From contig CAYXUE010000007.1 of the NCBI GenBank assembly GCA_964467885.1, positions 3,314 to 67,313 of the forward strand: 64,000 bases of DNA, read 5' to 3'. Below the pieces are notes generated by a model. That model saw only the letters and a program-made list of their open reading frames with translations, searched no databases and had not been told where the DNA came from. Origin of the DNA: JAAYYF01 sp964467885. GTDB lineage: Bacteria > Deinococcota > Deinococci > Deinococcales > Trueperaceae. The position numbers and the translations under genes were made by a program. Below, in pieces: positions 49,939 to 58,038 of the stretch (position 1 is its first letter; every line of letters begins with the position of its first letter).

Positions 49939-51638
49939 GTGAAGACGCGGGTGATGGCGGCCGTGAAGGAGGCCCGCACACCGGCCTCCGCCTCCGCCAG
50001 GACCCGTTCGGCTTGCTGCTCGAACTGCGCACGTAGCTCAGTGAGGAACTGCGCCCTCGCCTCCGGCGAATCGGCCGACGCCTCGTACCCCTGCAGGATC
50101 TGCGCTTGCGCCGGCGCGGGCACACCAGCTTGCTCGAGGGTCGCCCGCACCCTCTCCTCTGCGCCGGCGCTGAGCGCCGTCTCCAGTTCCGCTAGTTGCG
50201 CCGCCATGGCCGCGCGCACCGCGCCCTGCACGTCCTCGGAGCTGGCGGGAGCGCTACTCCCGCCCGTCGCCCCGGGAGGAGGGCCTACGGGGCTGCCGGC
50301 GAGGTTCTCAGCGAGAGCCGTGGCTAGCGTAACGCTCAGCACGGTCCCCAGCACCGCGGTACCCACGGCGCCACCGATCTGGCGGAAGAACTGGCTGGCG
50401 CTGGTGGCTTGGCCGATCTTGCGCGGGTCGACGGCGTTCTGGATCGCCAAGGTGTACAGCGGCATGGACGGCCCGACACCGATGCCCACGATGGCCATGT
50501 AGAGCGTCACCTGCAGCAGGGTGGCATCGGGCGTCAGGCGCGTGAGGAGGTACACGCCCACGAACATGACGGCGCCGCCCACCAGGATCAGCAGTCGGTA
50601 GCGGCCGATGTAGGACACGAGTTGGCCGGCCACCATGGAGCCGAGCACCACCCCCATCGACAGGGGTACGAGCGTCAGGCCAGCGCCCGTGGCCGAGACG
50701 CCCACCACGTTGACCATGAAGAGCGGCAGGAACGCCACGGTGGCCAGGAAGGCGGCGCCCTGGAAGAAGAGAGCCAGGTTGGACACGCGGAAGACGGCGT
50801 TGCCGAAGAGGCGCAGGTCGAGGATCGGGTTGCGGCTGGCCAGAGACCGCAGCACGAAGGCGGCCAACATTACTGCCGAGAAGGCCAACATGCCTATGGT
50901 CACGGGTGAGCTCCAGGGGTAGGCGGTGCGGTCGAGTTGCAGGGCTATCACCAGCGGCGCCAGGCCGAGGATGAGGAGGGCTGCAGCCACCAGGTCTAGG
51001 CGCCCCTTCTCCCCCAGAGGCTTCAGGGGCGGCATGCGCGACGCGACGAACCAGAGGGCGGCCGCGCCGAAGGGGAGGTTGACATAGAACACCCAGCGCC
51101 AACCGGCCACTCCCGGGATGATGCCGCCAGCGTGGTCGGTCAGCAGTCCGCCGATGAGGGGTCCCAGCACGCTGGCGATGCCGAACACGGCGCCGACCAG
51201 GCCCTGGTACTTGCCGCGCACCTTGGGCGGGAAGAGGTCGGCGATGATGATGAAGGCCAGGCTGAAAAGCCCAGCACCGCCTAGGCCCTGAATGGCGCGG
51301 AAGAGGATGAGCTGGTTCATCCCGTCGCCGATGAGCGGCAGGGGACCGAACTCGCCGGCCAGGCCGCAGAGGAACGAGCCGGTCAGGAAGATGCTGATGG
51401 CCCAGAGCTCGATGGTCTTGCGGCTGTACATGTCGGCGAGCTTGCCGTAGATAGGCACGAGCGCGGTGGAGGCCACCAGGTATGCGGTGAACACCCAAGC
51501 GTAACGGCTGAGGCCCCCCAGGTCGTCAACGATGCTCGGCAGCGCGGTCGAAACGATGGTCTGGTCGATGGCGCCAAGGAAGAGCGCCAGCAGAATGCCG
51601 AACAGTGTGAAGTTGCGGTCGCGCGTCGAGAGCGTCAC
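49821..51638 (-). CDS. DHA2-family MFS drug:H+ antiporter (EmrB/QacA type)
   Basis: 605 aa with 14 predicted membrane helices. Signatures: LFLGAIDQTIVSTALPSIVDDL in helix 1, YGKLADMYSRKTIELWA, and GPLIGGLLTDHAGG. Between the last two helices is a loop of about 110 residues (AGSPVGPPPGATGGSSAPAS, then Ala/Glu-rich helices), like the extracellular loop 7 of QacA but larger. Start at GTG 51638: TAAGGAGAA precedes it, whereas the frame to 51767 lacks support. It is divergent from marR, its probable regulator, and overlaps the hydrolase gene at its end. Confidence 0.9.
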   Translation of the reverse strand: MTLSTRDRNFTLFGILLALFLGAIDQTIVSTALPSIVDDLGGLSRYAWVFTAYLVASTALVPIYGKLADMYSRKTIELWAISIFLTGSFLCGLAGEFGPLPLIGDGMNQLILFRAIQGLGGAGLFSLAFIIIADLFPPKVRGKYQGLVGAVFGIASVLGPLIGGLLTDHAGGIIPGVAGWRWVFYVNLPFGAAALWFVASRMPPLKPLGEKGRLDLVAAALLILGLAPLVIALQLDRTAYPWSSPVTIGMLAFSAVMLAAFVLRSLASRNPILDLRLFGNAVFRVSNLALFFQGAAFLATVAFLPLFMVNVVGVSATGAGLTLVPLSMGVVLGSMVAGQLVSYIGRYRLLILVGGAVMFVGVYLLTRLTPDATLLQVTLYMAIVGIGVGPSMPLYTLAIQNAVDPRKIGQATSASQFFRQIGGAVGTAVLGTVLSVTLATALAENLAGSPVGPPPGATGGSSAPASSEDVQGAVRAAMAAQLAELETALSAGAEERVRATLEQAGVPAPAQAQILQGYEASADSPEARAQFLTELRAQFEQQAERVLAEAEAGVRASFTAAITRVFTYVLFIVAIAWLVTVFVPVLPLRETMDSASLGTEGTAAS

Positions 51639-51819
51639 ACGGGTTCTCCTTACCTGCCACGCAGACGTCATGCTACGTCCGGCACTGACCAGGTGTCCGG
51701 CGGGCATCACCCATCCGGAGACTGACGGCTGGCGGCTAGCGAGCCGGACGACTTCCGAACCCGTCACTTATACCGTTACTGGGATGGTGCCGGCGCGAGG
51801 CGCCCAGGTTCACGAGGGC

Positions 51820-51848
51820 TTGATATTAGTCGTTATAACGACTATTGT
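51820..51848 (+). promoter_or_regulatory. marR promoter with an 18-bp perfect palindrome
   Basis: TTGATA (51820-51825), 17-bp spacer, TATTGT (51843-51848). The spacer contains TAGTCGTTATAACGACTA (51827-51844), fully symmetric. It is a strong candidate for the MarR operator, which could control both divergent genes. Confidence 0.7.
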
Positions 51849-51880
51849 TATGACAGCCGACAGCGGCGGGTGGGAGCTGC

Positions 51881-52345
51881 ATGACACCGAAGCTTCAGAG
51901 CGTCATCAAGCAGACACGTCCGTTCGGGAGCCTCGAACAGGAGGTCTCCCTCACCCTCACACGCCTGGTCAACGACCTCAATGCCGAACAGGCCGAACTG
52001 TTGCGGGCCCACGGCATCACTTGGACCCAGTACAACGCCCTCCGCATCCTGCGGGGCGCCCAGGGCGAGCCGCTCTCCTGCGGCGAGGTCGGCGAGCGCA
52101 TGATCAGCCGCGAGTCCGACGTTACGCGCCTACTGGACCGACTCGAGAAGCAGGGCCTGGTGCTCCGGGCACGCGGCGAGCGAGACCGCCGCGTTGTTAA
52201 GACGCGCATCACCGATAAGGGCCTCGAGCTCCTGGAGCAACTGGATCAGCCCGTAGCCCAGATGCACACCCGGCAGTTGGGGCACCTGGGTAAGGCCAAA
52301 CTACGGTCGCTGCTTTCCCTGCTCGAAGAAGCATCCGAGAAGTAG
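51881..52345 (+). CDS. MarR-family transcriptional regulator
   Basis: 154 aa. The winged helix is clear: GITWTQYNALRILRGAQGEP, LSCGEVGERMISRESDVTRL and the wing GERDRRVVKTRITDKG. One cysteine lies in the helix-turn-helix (LSCGEV), which could be redox-sensitive. Divergent from the DHA2 pump and followed by a VOC dioxygenase-like gene, a layout known for MhqR/OhrR-type control of quinone and antibiotic stress. Start at ATG 51881; the promoter and palindrome upstream support autorepression. Confidence 0.92.
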   Translation: MTPKLQSVIKQTRPFGSLEQEVSLTLTRLVNDLNAEQAELLRAHGITWTQYNALRILRGAQGEPLSCGEVGERMISRESDVTRLLDRLEKQGLVLRARGERDRRVVKTRITDKGLELLEQLDQPVAQMHTRQLGHLGKAKLRSLLSLLEEASEK

Positions 52346-52433
52346 CCGCACGGCTGCAGGCAGCTGACCGCGCCGCCCCTCTGATGTACACACCAAAACT
52401 ACCGATCCCGAGTCTAGTTACCGAGGAGTCCCC

Positions 52434-53375
52434 ATGACCGATAACGCCACCATCCCCCAACCGCCCGTCGATACCGCCAGCAGCCTAGCTGCGGGCATCG
52501 CCCCAAGCGGCAACCGCCTCCCCGCCGCCACCAGCCTGGGGCGCGTGCGCCTGCAGGTAGCCGACCTCAAGCGCTCGCGCGACTGGTACGAGACGGTGCT
52601 GGGCCTCCGCGCCGTGGAGAGCGCACCGGGCCGCGTGACCCTGGCGGCGCAGGGCACCGATGCCCCTCTCGTGGAACTGGTCGAGCATCCTCGCGCGGCA
52701 CCCGTGCCGCGGCGCGGACGGCTCGGCCTCTACCACTACGCGCTCCTCCTACCCGACCGACCCTCGCTCGGCGCGTTCCTCCAGCACGTGGCCAGCCTGG
52801 GCGTGCAGGTCGGCGCCGGCGACCACCTTGTCAGCGAAGCGCTCTACCTGCAGGACCCCGACGGGCTCGGCATAGAGATCTACGCCGACCGCCCCCGCGA
52901 GCAGTGGGCGGTGGCCAACCGCGAGATCCGCATGGACACGTTGGCCGTCGACGCGCAGGACCTGCTGAACGCCGCCGCCGGCACCCGCTGGAGCGGCATG
53001 CCCGCCGGTACGAAGATGGGCCACGTGCACCTGCACATAGGCGATATCGACGCCGCCGACGCCTTCTACCACCAGGGTCTGGGCTTCGACCGCGTGGTGT
53101 GGAGCTATCCCGGCGCGCTGTTCCTCTCCGCCGGCGGTTACCACCACCACGTGGGCCTGAACACCTGGGCTGCGGGCAGCCCGCAGGCTACCGAAACCAA
53201 CGCGCGCCTGTTGGCCTGGGAGATCGCGCTACCCAGCCAGGAGGACGTGGAGGCCGTGATCGCCAACCTGAGGGCCAACGGCTACGAGGTCGAACAGGCC
53301 CGCGACGCCGCCAAGGCTACCGACCCCTGGGGCATCACCGTACGACTGGTCGTGCGGCGGGAGCAAGGCGACTGA
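52434..53375 (+). CDS. VOC-superfamily dioxygenase (CatE/MhqA-like)
   Basis: 313 aa built of two vicinal-oxygen-chelate modules (about 35-155 and 195-310). The first has RVRLQVADLKRSRDWYETVL, the second MGHVHLHIGDIDAADAFYHQ. Putative metal ligands are the histidines of HVHLH and YHHHVGLN with a late acidic residue (AWEIALP). This matches the extradiol ring-cleaving dioxygenase group induced by quinones in Bacillus. ATG 52434 follows CGAGGAGTCCCC. Together with MarR and the pump it may form a quinone or aromatic detoxification locus (inference). Confidence 0.88.
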   Translation: MTDNATIPQPPVDTASSLAAGIAPSGNRLPAATSLGRVRLQVADLKRSRDWYETVLGLRAVESAPGRVTLAAQGTDAPLVELVEHPRAAPVPRRGRLGLYHYALLLPDRPSLGAFLQHVASLGVQVGAGDHLVSEALYLQDPDGLGIEIYADRPREQWAVANREIRMDTLAVDAQDLLNAAAGTRWSGMPAGTKMGHVHLHIGDIDAADAFYHQGLGFDRVVWSYPGALFLSAGGYHHHVGLNTWAAGSPQATETNARLLAWEIALPSQEDVEAVIANLRANGYEVEQARDAAKATDPWGITVRLVVRREQGD

Positions 53376-53431
53376 GTCCGATAGGAGCAGGTTTCTTCTC
53401 CTGCCGCTCAATCTGCGGGCTGCGCGGCCCC

Positions 53432-53437
53432 TATCAT
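53432..53437 (+). promoter_or_regulatory. -10 TATCAT upstream of the HAD gene
   Basis: TATCAT 6 nt before a GTG at 53444 that opens a 13-codon ORF, i.e. the same leaderless spacing seen elsewhere. Confidence 0.4.
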
Positions 53438-53443
53438 CCGAGC

Positions 53444-53485
53444 GTGCTGCAGGCTGGGGCATCAGGCCGCGGCGGGGTGGCTTGA
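53444..53485 (+). CDS. possible 13-codon upstream ORF ahead of the HAD gene
   Basis: GTG start 6 nt after a TATCAT hexamer, 13 codons (MLQAGASGRGGVA), TGA at 53483-53485, only 3 bp before the GTG of the HAD phosphatase, in the same frame. It may be a leader peptide that couples translation, or a trace of a former N-terminus cut by a stop codon. Confidence 0.3.
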   Translation: MLQAGASGRGGVA

Positions 53486-53488
53486 GCG

Positions 53489-54331
53489 GTGCCCCTCCCC
53501 TGGAACGACATCCCGCCCGGTCCCCACGACCTTGGACTCGTGGTCTGCGACATGGACGGCACCCTGCTAACCAGCGACGACGAGGTCCCGGACCCGCTCT
53601 GGCCGCTCCTGCGGATACTGCACGAGCGGGGAGCAGCCTTCGTGCCGGCCAGCGGGCGCCAGTACGCCACGCTTGCGCGTTCGTTCGAGGGCGCACCCGG
53701 TGACATATCCTACGTAGCCGAGAACGGCAGCGTGGTGGTGCAGGGCGGCGAGGTGGTCTCCAAGACCACCGTGGACATGCGCCTGGTCGAGCAGGTCGTC
53801 GATCTGCTGCGGGGGCACGGGGCCGGGACCGATCTGGGCGTGGTGGTGTGCGGCGTGGAGAGTGCCTACATCCAGCGGCGCGACCCTACTTTCGTGAACG
53901 AGACCGAGAAGTACTACGCCCGTCTAGAGGTCGTAGACGACCTCACGGCCGTGCACGACGAGATCCTCAAGGTTGCACTGTTCCTCCGCGGTGAGGCGGA
54001 GGAGCTGGCGGCCACGACCTTCGCGCCCCTGGCCGAGGAGTACCAGGTGGTGGTGTCCGGCTCCAACTGGATCGACATCATGCACCGCCACGTGAACAAG
54101 GGCCGCGCCGTGAAGGCGCTGCAGGCGGCGCTCGACGTCACCCCGGAGCGCACGGCTGCGTTCGCCGACTACCTGAACGACCTGGAGATGCTGGACCAGG
54201 CGCACTGGTCTTTCGCCATGGCGAACGCGCACCCGGACGTGAAGCGGCGCGCCCGCTACCTGGCGCCTTCCAACGACGAGCACGGCGTCGTAACCGTGCT
54301 GCGGAGACTCCTGGGCGTCTCGAGCGGGTAG
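53489..54331 (+). CDS. HAD-superfamily phosphatase, Cof type
   Basis: 280 aa. Motif I with both catalytic aspartates is VVCDMDGTLL near 20-28; motif II is the serine in VPASGRQYATL; the motif III lysine is in NKGRAVKAL. Motif IV, usually FGDxxND, reads FADYLNDLEML, keeping the distal Asp. The large cap domain places it in the C2B (Cof) group that dephosphorylates sugar phosphates or flavin precursors. GTG 53489 is the only credible start after the short upstream ORF. GGGGTGG is a weak ribosome site. Confidence 0.87.
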   Translation: MPLPWNDIPPGPHDLGLVVCDMDGTLLTSDDEVPDPLWPLLRILHERGAAFVPASGRQYATLARSFEGAPGDISYVAENGSVVVQGGEVVSKTTVDMRLVEQVVDLLRGHGAGTDLGVVVCGVESAYIQRRDPTFVNETEKYYARLEVVDDLTAVHDEILKVALFLRGEAEELAATTFAPLAEEYQVVVSGSNWIDIMHRHVNKGRAVKALQAALDVTPERTAAFADYLNDLEMLDQAHWSFAMANAHPDVKRRARYLAPSNDEHGVVTVLRRLLGVSSG

Positions 54332-54507
54332 ACGCGCGCGCACCCCGTTCCGGTTACCGGCACCACCCTGCCAGGCGCCCCTGCGAGGCTCCGCGAGACA
54401 GTGCTGCGGTGATGCTGAAGCCCGTCCGGGACATTGTTACCGGTGGTTTCGTCCCTGGTTGGTCGACGCCATTTCTCGGAGACTGGTCTCGAAAGGGCAA
54501 GGTGACG

Positions 54508-55116
54508 ATGATGTCGCACCACACGTACTACCCGGAGCCGAAAGTCAGCAAGTTCCTCTTCGCCAGTAAGTGGATGGCCCCCATCTGGACGGTCGTGCGC
54601 GTATACCTGGGGTGGCAGTGGCTAACCGCCGGGTGGCACAAGGTCTGGGTGGACGGCGGCTTCAACCCCGCCTGGATCGGTCCCAACGCCAATGCGGCCG
54701 GCGGGTTCCTCAATGGCGCCCTCGCCAAGTCGACGGGTGACGCCCCCACCGTGGCGGCCTGGTACGGCTGGCTGATAGAGCACGTCTTCCTGCCCAACAC
54801 CACGCTCTTCACCAACCTGGTGTCCATCGGCGAGGTTCTGGTAGGGGCGGCCCTGCTCCTCGGGCTCCTCACCGGCGTCAGCGCCCTGCTGGGCGGCCTC
54901 ATGAACGTGGCCTTCCTCTTCGCCGGCACCCTCTCCAGCAACCCGCTGATGTTCGTACTGGCCACCTGGCTGGTGCTCGCCTGGCGCGTGGCCGGCTACT
55001 ACGGCCTCGACCGCTGGGTCCTCCCCTGGCTGGGCGCGCCTCAAGGCGAAGGCTTCTCCGCCGCGCGGCGCAACCTCGTCACGGCCTTCCGGCGCCTAAG
55101 CACGCGCGCAGGGTAG
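54508..55116 (+). CDS. DoxX-family membrane protein
   Basis: 202 aa, four to five membrane helices with the DoxX features APIWTVVRVYLGWQWLTAGW, IGEVLVGAALLLGLLTGVSA and GGLMNVAFLFAGTLSSNPLM. The family is linked to thiosulfate:quinone reductase subunits and to oxidative-stress complexes; no partner is adjacent. Start at ATG 54508 or the next codon ATG 54511, both after AAGGTGA. The frame is open to 54409 but the upstream part is not family-like. A strong terminator follows. Confidence 0.88.
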   Translation: MMSHHTYYPEPKVSKFLFASKWMAPIWTVVRVYLGWQWLTAGWHKVWVDGGFNPAWIGPNANAAGGFLNGALAKSTGDAPTVAAWYGWLIEHVFLPNTTLFTNLVSIGEVLVGAALLLGLLTGVSALLGGLMNVAFLFAGTLSSNPLMFVLATWLVLAWRVAGYYGLDRWVLPWLGAPQGEGFSAARRNLVTAFRRLSTRAG

Positions 55117-55133
55117 GCCACCACTCCCCTTTC

Positions 55134-55174
55134 TGCGCCCGTCCCCGGCTCGGGGGGCGGGCGCACATCTTTTT
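55134..55174 (+). terminator. Rho-independent terminator after doxX
   Basis: Long stem TGCGCCCG-T-CCCC / GGGG-G-CGGGCGCA (55134-55146 with 55053+100 to 55165), one G-T pair, then CATCTTTTT; the best T-run of the window. Confidence 0.88.
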
Positions 55175-55188
55175 GGGGACCCGGAGGG

Positions 55189-55512
55189 CTACTGCGGTCC
55201 GGGCGCCGGGTACTTCCTGGCGTTCTTAGCCATCTTCTCCCGCACCGACCGCAGCAGGTCTATCCCCAGGCGCTCGGACAACTGGATCAGGTAGATCTGC
55301 ACGTCCGCTAGCTCGTCGGCCACCGCGCCCTTGGTGGCCTCGTCGAGTTCGTCCGACTCCTCAGTTGTGAGCCACTGGAACTGCTCGAGCAGTTCGGCCG
55401 CCTCCACAGCGAGCGCCATGGCCAGGTTCTTGGGCGCGTGGAAGCGTTCCCAGCCGCGTGCCCGCACGAACTCCCGCACGTCGCTTCTCAAGCGAGCGAA
55501 GTCGTCTTCCAT
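55189..55512 (-). CDS. MazG-like nucleotide pyrophosphohydrolase (RS21-C6 type)
   Basis: 107 aa. Metal-binding acids are spaced as in MazG/dCTPase proteins: EAAELLEQFQWLT (E-x-x-E) and then DELADVQIYLIQL (E-x-x-D). The N-terminal RARGWERFHAPKNLAMAL matches the RS21-C6/dCTP pyrophosphatase 1 group, which removes aberrant dNTPs. ATG 55512 is the start since TATGGT ends 6 nt before it; the ATG at 55527 would lie inside that promoter. It fits the DNA-maintenance character of the region. Confidence 0.9.
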   Translation of the reverse strand: MEDDFARLRSDVREFVRARGWERFHAPKNLAMALAVEAAELLEQFQWLTTEESDELDEATKGAVADELADVQIYLIQLSERLGIDLLRSVREKMAKNARKYPAPGPQ

Positions 55513-55518
55513 GGGCGC

Positions 55519-55524
55519 ACCATA
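55519..55524 (-). promoter_or_regulatory. -10 TATGGT of the MazG-like gene
   Basis: TANNNT 6 nt before ATG 55512; decides between two possible starts. Confidence 0.45.
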
Positions 55525-55573
55525 CACGGCGCCGAAGGGCCCCTAGCAGGGGCGCCAATGCCCGAGCCAGGCG

Positions 55574-55579
55574 TACACT
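55574..55579 (+). promoter_or_regulatory. -10 TACACT of the DUF6512-like gene
   Basis: TACACT 6 nt before ATG 55586; leaderless layout. Confidence 0.45.
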
Positions 55580-55585
55580 CTCAGC

Positions 55586-56140
55586 ATGGACATGTCGGAG
55601 ATCGTCTCCGTCAGCTGGTGGATGATCCTGCCGCTGACCATCGTCGGTTCGCTCCTGCACTTCCTCTACGACTGGACCGGCGAGAAGCGCTGGGCGGCGG
55701 TCCTGGGCGCCGTCAACGAGAGCTACTGGGAGCACATCAAGATCGCCGTATGGCCGGTTCTGGTTCTGCAGATCGTCCTGTTCTTCATGGGCGGCCACCG
55801 CTACTCTGCGTTCATCCCCGCCGCCACCGTCGCCATCTACTCCCTGCCTATCTCGATGATCGGCATCGTGTGGCTCTACAAGTACTTCACTAAGCGCAAC
55901 ATCCTCTGGGTCGATATCGCCGTGTTCGGTGTGGTCATCGTGCTCGCGCAGTTCATCTTCGTGCAGCTGCTCCAGCAACTGCAGGCGGACGGCGTTACGA
56001 TCGCGCTCTCCGTGCCCTACCTGCTCGGCATCCTCGGAGCGTTCTGGCGCTTCACCCTCAGGCCGCCAGCCGACCCCGACGTGTTCGTTGACCCGATCAC
56101 CCACGAGTACGGCATCGAGGGCCACTCGCCCCACTTCTGA
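55586..56140 (+). CDS. integral membrane protein, DUF6512-like
   Basis: 184 aa with five predicted membrane helices. The conserved-looking opening includes GSLLHFLYDWTGEKRWAAVL and GAVNESYWEHIKIAVWP, a His/Glu-rich pattern at the membrane face shared with the DUF6512 family. No function is known. The C-terminal tail FVDPITHEYGIEGHSPHF is soluble. It is divergent from the MazG-like gene, and both have leaderless-type promoters within 62 bp. Confidence 0.75.
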   Translation: MDMSEIVSVSWWMILPLTIVGSLLHFLYDWTGEKRWAAVLGAVNESYWEHIKIAVWPVLVLQIVLFFMGGHRYSAFIPAATVAIYSLPISMIGIVWLYKYFTKRNILWVDIAVFGVVIVLAQFIFVQLLQQLQADGVTIALSVPYLLGILGAFWRFTLRPPADPDVFVDPITHEYGIEGHSPHF

Positions 56141-56248
56141 AGCGGCGCCCAGCGACGCCGGAACGACGCCACGTTGTCGCGCCCCGATGCACTCGCCCGG
56201 AAGATCCGGCATCGGCCCGCTACCATGCCCTTAAGGCGCTGCGGTGCC

Positions 56249-56270
56249 CCCGCCGACGAAGTGCGGCGGG
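56249..56270 (+). promoter_or_regulatory. hairpin in the cupin leader
   Basis: CCCGCCG-N8-CGGCGGG, perfect 7-bp stem, followed by TTCCT and then the Shine-Dalgarno of the cupin gene. It could end upstream transcripts or act as an attenuator. Confidence 0.35.
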
Positions 56271-56292
56271 TTCCTGCGAGAAGGAGTCAAGG

Positions 56293-56718
56293 ATGCCTGA
56301 CATCGAGTTGAAGGATCATGGCCCGGAACCGTACGCGGTCAACATCGAGGAGGCCACGGTGCAGAACGCCAACTTCCGCACCGCGCTCTGGACCGGTAAG
56401 CACCTGCAGATGACGCTCATGAGCATCCCCGAGGGCGGCGAGATCGGGCTCGAGAAGCACGATGAGCTCGACCAGTTCCTGCGCCTGGAGCAGGGCACCG
56501 GCCGCGTTCAGATGGGCTCCAGCAAGGACAACCTCGATTTCGACCAGGAAATCACCGATGACTGGGTCGTGCTGGTGCCTGCCGGCAAGTGGCACAACAT
56601 CACCAACATCGGAAGCCGGCCCCTGAAGATCTACTCCATCTACACGCCGCCCGAGCACGACCACGGCACGGTCCACGCGACCAAAGCCGAAGCGGACGCG
56701 GCCGAGCACCACCACTGA
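56293..56718 (+). CDS. cupin-domain protein
   Basis: 141 aa small cupin barrel. The motif 1 region is GLEKHDELDQFLRLEQGTGR (one metal His and Glu) and the motif 2 region VVLVPAGKWHNITNIGSRPL supplies the last His. The tail EAEHHH-like end is His-rich (DAAEHHH), which might bind metal. Enzymatic activity unknown; relatives are often annotated as mannose-6-phosphate isomerase-like or storage-type cupins. Start at ATG 56293 with GAAGGAG upstream. Its stop overlaps the presumed CTG start of the following MFS gene. Confidence 0.88.
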   Translation: MPDIELKDHGPEPYAVNIEEATVQNANFRTALWTGKHLQMTLMSIPEGGEIGLEKHDELDQFLRLEQGTGRVQMGSSKDNLDFDQEITDDWVVLVPAGKWHNITNIGSRPLKIYSIYTPPEHDHGTVHATKAEADAAEHHH

Positions 56719-57992
56719 GCACCGAGCGGCTCTACTCCCGGCTGGTCCGCACGGACCGCGGAACCGAGCACGACCCGGACACCGCGCATAACGGCGTAAG
56801 GATCATCGGCGCCTCGGCGCTGCAGAACATCGGCGACCAGGTCGTCAGCGCAGGCACCGTGCTTCCCTGGTTACTGTCGACGCTCGGAGCCCCGATAGGG
56901 CTCGTCGGCCTGCTGGTGCCCATCCGCGAGTCCGGCTCCCTCCTGCCGCAGGCCATGCTGGCGCCCCGCATACAGCGGCGCTCACACCGTAAGTGGGTCT
57001 GGGTCGCCGGGGCAGCGGTACAAGCCGCGAGCGCAGCAGTCATGTCGCTCGTGGCGGCCACCCTGACCGGGGCGATGGCGGGAGTTCTCATCCTGATCGC
57101 ACTGGCCGTGTTCGCTCTCGGCAGGTCCCTCAGCTCCATCGCCTCCAAGGACGTCATGGCCCGCACGATCCCCAAGGGACAGCGCGGGCAGATCAACGGC
57201 ATCTCCACACTCGTCTCGGGGCTCGTGGCGGTGACGATCGGCCTGGGCATCCGCTACCTGGGAGGCCACGAGTTCAACTCGGCCCTGCTCGCGTGGCTGC
57301 TCCTGGGCGCGGCGCTGACGTGGGTGGCCGCCATGGCGGTATACGCGAACGTGAAAGAGCCCGAAGCCCGAACCACGGGGGAAGGAAGCAACCGCTGGCT
57401 TCAGAACTCCTGGCAACTTCTGGTCACCGACGGGCCGTTCCGCAGGTTCGTGATCATGAGGACGCTGCTGCTGGTCTCGGCCCTGAGCCCACCCTTCCTC
57501 GTAGGATTGGCGGCCGGAAGCGGCGTGGGCCTCAGCGGCCTCGGCCTCTTCGTCGTGGCGCAAGGCGTGGCCAGGCTGATAGGTGGCCGCGCGTTCGGAC
57601 GGCAGGCGGACCGCTCCAGCCGGCAGCTTATGGCCTGGGGCGCCCTGACCGCGTCGCTCCTCATCCTCGGTGTCCTGCTCCTGGACAGGATCCCGGGGCC
57701 GGCCGGCTCCGTCTGGCTGTACAGCGGCGCCTTCTTCCTCCTGGCGCTGATCCACACGGGCGTGAGGGTGGGGCGCAAGACCTACGTTATCGACATGGCC
57801 GAACCGGAGCAGGTCACCGATTACGTCGCCGTGTCCAACACGGTGATGGGGGTGCTGCTGCTGGTAACGGGAGCGGTCAATGCCGCGCTGGCACTACTCG
57901 GCACCGAGGTTGCGCTTCTGTTCCTGGCGTTGCTCGGCATCGCAGGATTCTTCGTTGCCCGGAGCATGCCGGAAGTACACGGCATCAACTGA
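56715..57992 (+). CDS. MFS transporter, probable CTG start
   Basis: About 425 aa with 12 predicted helices, MFS type (helix 1 region NGVRIIGASALQNIGDQVVS, GGRAFGRQADRSSRQL as motif A-like). Between the cupin stop and helix 1 the frame has no ATG, GTG or TTG. The first possible codon is CTG 56715, which overlaps the cupin TGA as CTGA and so mimics an ATGA coupling. The alternative ATG 56589 lies deep inside the cupin gene and would add 42 Arg/His-rich residues. Substrate unknown; co-transcribed with the cupin gene. Confidence 0.8.
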   Translation: MSTERLYSRLVRTDRGTEHDPDTAHNGVRIIGASALQNIGDQVVSAGTVLPWLLSTLGAPIGLVGLLVPIRESGSLLPQAMLAPRIQRRSHRKWVWVAGAAVQAASAAVMSLVAATLTGAMAGVLILIALAVFALGRSLSSIASKDVMARTIPKGQRGQINGISTLVSGLVAVTIGLGIRYLGGHEFNSALLAWLLLGAALTWVAAMAVYANVKEPEARTTGEGSNRWLQNSWQLLVTDGPFRRFVIMRTLLLVSALSPPFLVGLAAGSGVGLSGLGLFVVAQGVARLIGGRAFGRQADRSSRQLMAWGALTASLLILGVLLLDRIPGPAGSVWLYSGAFFLLALIHTGVRVGRKTYVIDMAEPEQVTDYVAVSNTVMGVLLLVTGAVNAALALLGTEVALLFLALLGIAGFFVARSMPEVHGIN

Positions 57993-58038
57993 GGCGGCAG
58001 CCGTGCCGTGGTCCAGGTGTTCGGTCGTGGCTCCGTGT

